Shown in pieces: positions 16,047 through 18,666 of a stretch of DNA of 18,666 nucleotides (position 1 is the stretch's first letter; each line of letters starts with the position of its first letter). The notes beneath the pieces are model-generated. The model had not been told where the DNA came from and ran no database searches. It worked only from the letters and a program-made list of their open reading frames with translations. Location of the stretch: NCBI GenBank assembly GCA_041746105.1, contig JBGTHP010000045.1, positions 1 through 18,666 on the forward strand, given 5' to 3'. The stretch is from JBFHRE01 sp041746105. Its GTDB lineage: Bacteria; Actinomycetota; Acidimicrobiia; Spongiisociales; ZC4RG35. A program made the translations under genes and the position numbers.

Positions 16047-16649
16047 ATGCAACGCATTCGGCGACCGGACCAACTTCGCCGGGTTGTGGTTGCTGCCGCC
16101 GGGTTCATCATTATCGCCGCGGCGTGCGGAGGCGGTGACACTTTGGGTCCGAATGGCGACGGCGCCGGCGACTCGACGATCGCTTTGGTCGATGAAGTGA
16201 ATGACCCTCCATCCGACGACGAGCCTGCACTGATCGACGACGGTGAGGATCGTCGTGCGGAGTTGGTCGGCCGATGGGACATCATGCACTATGCCCTTCC
16301 CGATGGCGCCGGTCTCACCAACGCGTTCGGGGACGGCCCGGTGTTCATCGAGTTCGGTGTCGACGGCACAATCGCGTACGGCACCGGGTGCAACGAGGGC
16401 ACCACTGGCTACATGGCCAGCGGCTTCTACGTGGTGCCCAAGTCGGCGCTCGACGACACCCCCGAGGGTCAGCCGATCACCATCGGTCCGTCGTTCGAAC
16501 AAACCGAGATCGGCTGTGATGGCTTCCTTGGCGATCAGGACCGAGACCTCCCTGCCAACATGGGTGCGGCTACGCGGTTCGTCTTCGACGGCGACCTCCT
16601 CCGGCTGTACGATGACCTGCTTCTGATCGAGGCCACGAAAACACGTTGA
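16047..16649 (+). CDS. META-domain lipoprotein (200 aa)
   Basis: The N-terminus has basic residues (MQRIRRPDQLRR), a hydrophobic stretch (VVVAAAGFIIIAAAC) and Cys27 followed by GGGD, a lipoprotein signal with a weak lipobox (AAAC). An acidic linker follows to about residue 70. The C-terminal half fits the META domain (HslJ-like): LVGRWDIMHYALPDG, then FIEFGVDGTIAYGTGCNEGT, and a later T-x-x-GCD element (FEQTEIGCDGF). META proteins are extracytoplasmic, small beta-rich modules linked to stress or antibiotic resistance in other bacteria, with no known enzyme activity. ATG 16047 is chosen because the signal peptide starts there; an in-frame ATG at 15942 would add 35 implausible basic residues. 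The gene ends about 180 bp before a terminator. Confidence 0.75.
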   Translation: MQRIRRPDQLRRVVVAAAGFIIIAAACGGGDTLGPNGDGAGDSTIALVDEVNDPPSDDEPALIDDGEDRRAELVGRWDIMHYALPDGAGLTNAFGDGPVFIEFGVDGTIAYGTGCNEGTTGYMASGFYVVPKSALDDTPEGQPITIGPSFEQTEIGCDGFLGDQDRDLPANMGAATRFVFDGDLLRLYDDLLLIEATKTR

Positions 16650-16826
16650 ATACGACATTGGCCGTGCCACGGCGGTGTGGCCTGGGACGGATGTCGGCGT
16701 GCCGAGTCCGAAGCGAGACGACCCGCTCACGGGCCAACGCCTAAATGTTGCCGACTTGTAGCCTCGCGGTCATCGCCGAGTGCGCCGGTCCGTGTAGCCG
16801 AGCTGCTTCCAGGGGCGAGACTCGTC

Positions 16827-16873
16827 AATCGGCTCTAAGCGCAAGAAGCGCACGGCCGATTTTGTTCTTTGTT
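16827..16873 (+). terminator. Intrinsic terminator after the META lipoprotein gene
   Basis: AATCGGC at 16827-16833 pairs with GCCGATT at 16855-16861. Inside, GCGC/GCGC closes an AAGAA loop. T-rich sequence (TTTGTTCTTTG) follows on the plus strand only. This is the best terminator-like structure in the window; it lies about 180 bp downstream of the META stop. Confidence 0.55.
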
Positions 16874-16886
16874 CGGTGGAAGGAGT

Positions 16887-17051
16887 GTGACGATTCTTGG
16901 GCAGCTCCTGCTCGAGATCCAGGATGAAAGCACCATCCCTCATTCGTGGTCAGCGCATGATCGGGCGATGCTGCTTGGGGGCTTACTAGGACGGGCCGCG
17001 GTCCCCGGCTGGAACTCTCGCGCGGTCTTCGCTCGGCCAGGAATCTCATGA
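16887..17051 (+). CDS. Possible small ORF overlapping the next gene (uncertain)
   Basis: From GTG 16887 the frame reads VTILGQLLLEIQDESTIPHS and ends in TGA at 17049-17051. This overlaps the ATG of the following small membrane-protein gene as ATGA, the usual signature of translational coupling. GGAAGGAG lies almost against the GTG, too close to be an ideal ribosome site, and a TTG at 16869 is another possible start. No domain is recognised. I report it only because of the overlap; it may be chance. Confidence 0.25.
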   Translation: MTILGQLLLEIQDESTIPHSWSAHDRAMLLGGLLGRAAVPGWNSRAVFARPGIS

Positions 17052-17179
17052 TCGGATCGGCGGTTGTGTTCGCCATGCTTGGCCTGTTGAGCATCCTCAC
17101 CATCGGTCTTGGTTTTCTGGCGACGGCCGTCCTCGCCACGGTTGCTGCAGCCCGATTCGCGAGTGCGGATCGCACCTAG
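17048..17179 (+). CDS. 43-residue hydrophobic membrane protein
   Basis: The product reads MIGSAVVFAMLGLLSILTIG then LGFLATAVLATVAAARFAS, ending ADRT: an almost wholly hydrophobic protein with one long or two short membrane helices and a short polar tail. AGGA six bases before the ATG at 17048 is an adequate ribosome site. It lies directly downstream of a possible terminator, so it may have its own promoter. No family is recognised; too short for confident homology. Confidence 0.45.
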   Translation: MIGSAVVFAMLGLLSILTIGLGFLATAVLATVAAARFASADRT

Positions 17180-17207
17180 CAACACAGAGCCTGATTCGTC
17201 CGTTCGT

Positions 17208-17282
17208 AGCAGGGGGATTTGATTCCGCGACCTTCGGGTCATGGGACAGACGAGTAGGTCTCGTAGAGTATTGACCCCCGCT
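17208..17282 (-). other. Decayed tRNA-Met-like sequence (75 nt)
   Basis: On the minus strand the 5' AGCGGGG pairs over seven bases (one G-U) with 3' CCCTGCT, a tRNA-sized acceptor stem. The central stretch CATGACCCGAAGGTCGCGG closely follows the anticodon and variable region of bacterial tRNA-Met (CATAACCCGAAGGTCGCAGG), and ATCAAAT stands where TTCAAAT is expected. Defects: two mismatches in the anticodon stem, C at the invariant U33 position, a T-stem shortened by about three bases on its 3' side, and no clear D-arm. It is best read as a tRNA relic, possibly left by an integrated element. Confidence 0.45.
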
Positions 17283-17386
17283 GATGGATGAACCGTCCAC
17301 AGTGAGCTGGTCCGGAACGGATGCCAACGCATACCCCGGTGTCAGCCTGTGGTAGACCGTTGGTTTCAGTGCGTCACCGGCAACGG

Positions 17387-18190
17387 TCAAATGGAGACGG
17401 CGGCCTGGAGATGTCTCTCGAGAGCTTCAAGGAACTGGTCGATGCTCTCGATGTGGTGGGCATGGCTGCCCTCCAACTCGACCACTTTGGCGTTGGGGAG
17501 ATGCAACGCAAGCAGATCGACGACCCTCCGTTCCACCTTTGCGGTTTCTGTCCCCTTGGTCAGCAGCACCGGGCACTTCACCGCCGCCAGGTCCGCGACC
17601 GAGTGGTCGGATCCCATCACCTTTTCGGACAACCAGGAGAGGGTCATGCGATGCGGCCTGGCCCGCTCCCAGTAAGGGTCAGTCCGGGCTTCCTCCGGAT
17701 CGCCAACGAAACCTGCGAGGTGGAGGACTCGAGCCAGGTCGTCATCGGAGACCTCCTTGCCTGCCAACGAGTAGAGAAAGCCGGTGGACTCCTGATGCTC
17801 CCGGTCGGAATCGGACGCCGTTTCGAGAATCCAATCCGCCGCCGGTTCGACCAGAGCCATCGACATCAGCCGACTGGGATGAGCAATGGCAAAGTCGAGC
17901 AATCCCTTGCCCCCAGCCGACCAACCAGCGAAGTGCGCCCGTTCGATCTCGAGTTGGTCGACCGTGAGCAGGAGACTCTCCACCGCCACCTCACGTGTGT
18001 AGGAAGGATCACCCTTCATGCCGGCCGAGCCCAACTCGTTGTGGATGGGTTGGACCCTGATTGTCCGGTATCGGTCGCTGAGACGTTTCTGGTGCGGGAT
18101 CCACGAGAGCCACCCCGTAAGACCACCGGGTAACAGCAACAGAGACTCGCCCTCGCCGGCAACATCTACGGTAAGAGTGCGGGATCTCAT
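17387..18190 (-). CDS. Alpha/beta-hydrolase fold protein (267 aa)
   Basis: The sequence has the alpha/beta-hydrolase features in order: LLLLPGGLTGW as the oxyanion-hole strand and loop, a nucleophile elbow GWSAGG with Ser91, a cap region (about 120-200), the acid-strand region CPVLLTKGTETAKVE, and a C-terminal His segment ELEGSHAHHIES (H243, H245 or H246 as catalytic base). The size fits cytoplasmic hydrolases such as esterases or C-C hydrolases; substrate cannot be told from sequence. ATG 18190 is preferred over a longer in-frame start at 18259 because GGAG lies five bases upstream and the fold begins there. The gene stands between the tRNA-Met-like relic and the partial lipoprotein-like gene. 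Confidence 0.85.
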   Translation of the reverse strand: MRSRTLTVDVAGEGESLLLLPGGLTGWLSWIPHQKRLSDRYRTIRVQPIHNELGSAGMKGDPSYTREVAVESLLLTVDQLEIERAHFAGWSAGGKGLLDFAIAHPSRLMSMALVEPAADWILETASDSDREHQESTGFLYSLAGKEVSDDDLARVLHLAGFVGDPEEARTDPYWERARPHRMTLSWLSEKVMGSDHSVADLAAVKCPVLLTKGTETAKVERRVVDLLALHLPNAKVVELEGSHAHHIESIDQFLEALERHLQAAVSI

Positions 18191-18315
18191 CGCCGCTCCG
18201 TCGCCGTGAGCCTGGCCCGACAAGAGGATAAATCCCTCCGCCTCCCGGGCTCGACGCATCTGACCGACAATGCGATGACGGTCACGTTATCCCAATTCAC
18301 TTTCAGGCTGCATTG

Positions 18316-18666
18316 CTACAGCCTGCCCGCGGCAAGTGCCCCTATCTGCTTTGAGGCCTCTATCGCGTCTTCGGCGGAGAGGTCGGCGCCCCCCGAGATG
18401 CTGATGACGAGCAGGTTCGCACCCTTGAGCACGAGGAGTCCCGTGTTCTCGACGATGGCGGCCTTGTCGCCGATCCCCGCCACGTCGATCGTGGCTGGGT
18501 CGCTTGTGAAGGTATCGAAGAGGGCACTGGCTTGCGCGGTCGTGAGGGACCACGCAGTCAACGGATCACCTGCGTCGCTCTCGACGATGCAGTTGTCCGG
18601 CGGTCCGGGGAGGACGCTGGTCTTGACCGAAGGGACGCCGAAGATCTCGGCGAGCTCGCCTGTCGT
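18316..18666 (-). CDS. DUF3558-like lipoprotein, C-terminal part (runs off right edge)
   Basis: The last 116 codons of a minus-strand gene are visible; its N-terminus, where a lipobox would be, lies beyond the edge. The visible part reads TGELAEIFGVPSVKTSVLPG, then PPDNCIVESDAGDPLTAWSL, and later DVAGIGDKAAIVENTGLLVL and KGANLLVISISGG. The layout of (L/I)xEIFGVP, a Cys-containing strand, and GIGDKA followed by a KGxxLLxIS strand is what I associate with actinobacterial DUF3558-type lipoproteins, secreted proteins of unknown function. The gene is followed by the alpha/beta hydrolase on the same strand after about 125 bp. The family call is moderate. Confidence 0.55.
   Translation of the reverse strand, partial: TTGELAEIFGVPSVKTSVLPGPPDNCIVESDAGDPLTAWSLTTAQASALFDTFTSDPATIDVAGIGDKAAIVENTGLLVLKGANLLVISISGGADLSAEDAIEASKQIGALAAGRL

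Noticed and set aside
16940..17332. Minus-strand 130-codon frame across the tRNA-Met-like relic
   Set aside because: It reads through the relic and antisense to the 43-residue membrane protein, with no domain or ribosome site.
1..18666. CRISPR array, phage structural genes, defence or biosynthetic cluster
   Set aside because: No regularly spaced repeats and no recognisable defence, phage or multi-gene biosynthetic modules were seen on either strand.

Overview
The window is GC-rich DNA, most likely from an actinobacterium (Actinomycetota, possibly Acidimicrobiia). The assignment rests on the small stress and envelope families seen here (DUF6458, CsbD, PRC-barrel, a winged-helix regulator type common in actinobacteria, META and DUF3558-like lipoproteins) and on GC-rich wobble positions. 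No rRNA or other taxonomic marker is present, so this is inference.

Layout. (1) 1-160: start of an IS481-type transposase running off the left edge. (2) 553-3170: small chromosomal genes, namely a SEC-C protein, a two-TM protein, DUF6458, a frameshifted winged-helix regulator divergent from csbD, and a PRC-barrel protein. (3) 3294-5750: a graveyard of decayed elements, comprising the 3' end of a group II intron (domain V visible), a YpfJ-type zinc metallopeptidase with a frameshift and an internal deletion, a zinc-ribbon relic of a serine recombinase, and a frameshifted IS3-type OrfA; an apparently intact 28-residue membrane peptide gene also lies here. (4) 5906-6241: a small membrane protein. 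(5) 6640-15075: one intact 2811-codon gene for a cyclic beta-1,2-glucan synthase (NdvB/ChvB/Cgs type) filling nearly half of the window. (6) 15283-15679: a frameshifted C-terminal relic of a Fic-type protein and the 3' half of a tRNA-Arg(ACG), shaped like an integrase attachment site. (7) 16047-18666: a META lipoprotein, a terminator, a small TM protein, a decayed tRNA-Met-like sequence, an alpha/beta hydrolase and a partial DUF3558-like protein.

How it fits together. The synthase is the only large gene. It would polymerise UDP-glucose into cyclic beta-1,2-glucan at the membrane; no dedicated exporter or modification gene is recognisable beside it. It is flanked on both sides by broken mobile-element and tRNA-derived sequences, which suggests an old island or a rearrangement hot spot. 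Four genes carry probable small indels while the 8.4-kb gene reads through cleanly, so genuine decay is more likely than general sequencing error. I found no convincing undescribed multi-gene system. The most unusual items are the isolated glucan synthase, the two tRNA-derived sequences and the intron remnant abutting the damaged protease gene.
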